From positions 1-5,851 of the forward strand of contig CAKRJK010000109.1 of assembly GCA_934351705.1 (NCBI GenBank): a DNA stretch of 5,851 nucleotides. Direction: 5' to 3'. How positions within the stretch are numbered: the first letter of the stretch is position 1; every line of letters starts with the position of its first letter. The position numbers were made by a program, and so were the translations under genes. The notes beneath the pieces were generated by a model. It was not told the DNA's origin, did not search any database, and was given only the letters and a program-made list of their open reading frames with translations. Source of the DNA: an uncultured Lachnospiraceae bacterium (GTDB lineage: Bacteria > Bacillota > Clostridia > Lachnospirales > Lachnospiraceae). This document shows, piece after piece, positions 4,630-5,851 of this stretch.

Positions 4630-5851
4630 GAAAAAGGTGCTAACAAGATTACAATGGAACAGTTGTGTACCATTATAGACATATTCGATCCTTGTATGGA
4701 TGATTACCTCTATGCATATGATTTGAAAAACGATTACTATGCAATATCACCGAGTGCATTACAGCGTTTTAATGTACCGGCACACAAATTCCATGATGTG
4801 CCAAAGACACATGAGCAATTTGTGCATCCGGATGATTTGGAGATGTTAGTAGATGATCTGGCACAGATGGAGAGAGGTGAGAAGTCATTTCATAACCTTC
4901 AATACCGGTGGCTGGATTGTGAAAAACAGCCGATTTGGATTAATTGCAGAGGGCGTTCGCTAAGGGATGAGGCAGGCGAGCCGTATATTATGCTGGGCTG
5001 TATCAATGAGATTGGAGCAAAACAAAAAGCGGACAATATCAGCGGTCTTTTGGGGGAGACTAGTTTCAAGAATCATCTGGGCCAATACAAGGAACATTTT
5101 CCGAACGGATATATGTTGCGTATCGGAATTGATAATTTTAAAGAGATTAATGAAAATTGGGATATGGAATACGGGGATATGATTTTGCGGGAGACCGCAC
5201 ACCGTATTGCGGAGTGTATCGAGCCGGGACAAATGCTTTACAAATTGGTCGCGGATGAGTTTATGATTATGGATTTTGCGGGTGGAACCAAAGAGCATGC
5301 CCGTGAGATTTACAGAAAGGTCAGAAAGAATGTTGACCGTTTCATCGAGGAGAACCAGTATGAGGTGGTCTATACCATGTCTGCCGGTCTGGTGATGACA
5401 GATGATTTTGAAGAAGAAAATTTTTCCGATGTTATGAAACTGACGGAGTTTGCTTTGAATGAAGCCAAGCGAAGAGGCAAAAGCAGATTGTATACTTATG
5501 TGCAGCAGGATTATGACGAATACATGAAGAAAAAGGAACTTATACGAATTCTTCGCCGCTCGGTATACAATAATTTTGAAGGTTTTGATACATATTTTCA
5601 ACCGATCGTGGAAGGTGACAACGGAAAATTAAGAAGCGCAGAGACGCTGCTTCGTTTTTCTTCCCCGGAGACGGGAACGATTCCGCCGATCAAATTTATT
5701 CCTCTATTAGAGGAGACCGGACTGATTATCCCGGTGGGCAGATGGGTGCTTCGGCAGGCACTCGGAAGATGTAAGGAGATACAAAAGTATTCGCCGGACT
5801 TTAAGGTGGGTGTCAATCTGTCATATATTCAGATTGCAAAGAGCCATGTCT
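4627..5851 (+). CDS. PAS-GGDEF-EAL cyclic-di-GMP signalling protein (3' truncated by window edge)
   Basis: The frame stays open to the window end, giving 408 residues. Residues about 20-130 form a PAS_3-like sensor domain (YLYAYDLKNDYY, FVHPDDLEMLVDDL, WINCRGRSLRDEAGEP). Residues about 135-295 form a GGDEF domain with IGIDNFKEINENW (D169 at the first metal site), but the signature reads VADEF (208-212) instead of GGDEF. No RxxD inhibitory site is seen just before it. Diguanylate cyclase activity is therefore doubtful. An EAL domain follows, with YFQPIV, then AETLLRF, where the signature is E339-T340-L341, then FIPLLEETGLI and VNLS (N397). The metal-binding Glu and Asn are retained; the remaining catalytic residues lie beyond the window, so phosphodiesterase activity is possible but unproven. 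No membrane segment or signal peptide is visible, so it should be cytosolic. It has its own promoter and appears independent of tadA. Confidence 0.92.
   Translation, partial: MEKGANKITMEQLCTIIDIFDPCMDDYLYAYDLKNDYYAISPSALQRFNVPAHKFHDVPKTHEQFVHPDDLEMLVDDLAQMERGEKSFHNLQYRWLDCEKQPIWINCRGRSLRDEAGEPYIMLGCINEIGAKQKADNISGLLGETSFKNHLGQYKEHFPNGYMLRIGIDNFKEINENWDMEYGDMILRETAHRIAECIEPGQMLYKLVADEFMIMDFAGGTKEHAREIYRKVRKNVDRFIEENQYEVVYTMSAGLVMTDDFEEENFSDVMKLTEFALNEAKRRGKSRLYTYVQQDYDEYMKKKELIRILRRSVYNNFEGFDTYFQPIVEGDNGKLRSAETLLRFSSPETGTIPPIKFIPLLEETGLIIPVGRWVLRQALGRCKEIQKYSPDFKVGVNLSYIQIAKSHV

Noticed and set aside
4960..5601. 213-codon open frame on the minus strand
   Set aside because: It is antisense to the PAS-GGDEF-EAL gene, whose domains are unmistakable. 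The predicted protein has no recognisable domain and no ribosome binding site was noted.

Overview
The window looks like chromosomal DNA of a low-to-moderate GC Gram-positive anaerobe, most likely a clostridium of the Lachnospiraceae type. The clues are strong AGGAGG-type ribosome binding sites, TTGACA/TATAAT promoters, a large Bacillus/Clostridium-type SRP RNA close to tadA, a NrdG2-type radical SAM activase, a PerR-like Fur protein and a PAS-GGDEF-EAL protein. This placement is inference from gene content; no 16S rRNA is present.

Left part (1-2000). The window opens inside a DEAD-box RNA helicase (C-terminal 249 residues, with a DbpA-type RNA-binding domain). It converges, with only 5 bases between stop codons, on a PerR-like peroxide/metal regulator on the minus strand. 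The regulator's promoter region carries a PerR-box-like sequence over the -10, suggesting autoregulation. Divergent from it is an uncharacterised protein with a conserved-looking N-terminal domain and a Gln/Glu/Lys-rich tail. It ends inside the 3' end of the next, convergent gene and may have lost a C-terminal domain.

Middle part (1962-3311). A two-gene minus-strand operon encodes a NrdG2-type radical SAM activating protein and a RimJ/RimL-like GNAT acetyltransferase, coupled by a 4-base start/stop overlap. The most striking observation is inside nrdG: residues 100-118, and arguably through 124, read as ribosomal protein S13 rather than NrdG. They keep frame and apparent length, have a sudden G/C-ending codon run, and are bracketed by a 10-bp direct repeat. 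This suggests a small gene-conversion or template-switch patch from rpsM, or an assembly chimera.

Right part (3277-5851). A near-consensus promoter drives the SRP RNA. A PsiE-like four-helix membrane protein follows, overlapping tadA (tRNA adenosine-34 deaminase) by 20 bases. A further strong promoter precedes a PAS-GGDEF-EAL signalling protein with a degenerate GGDEF motif (VADEF), which runs off the window end. No mobile element, CRISPR array, tRNA or rRNA was seen, and no gene-free stretch longer than 300 bases remains once the SRP RNA is counted.
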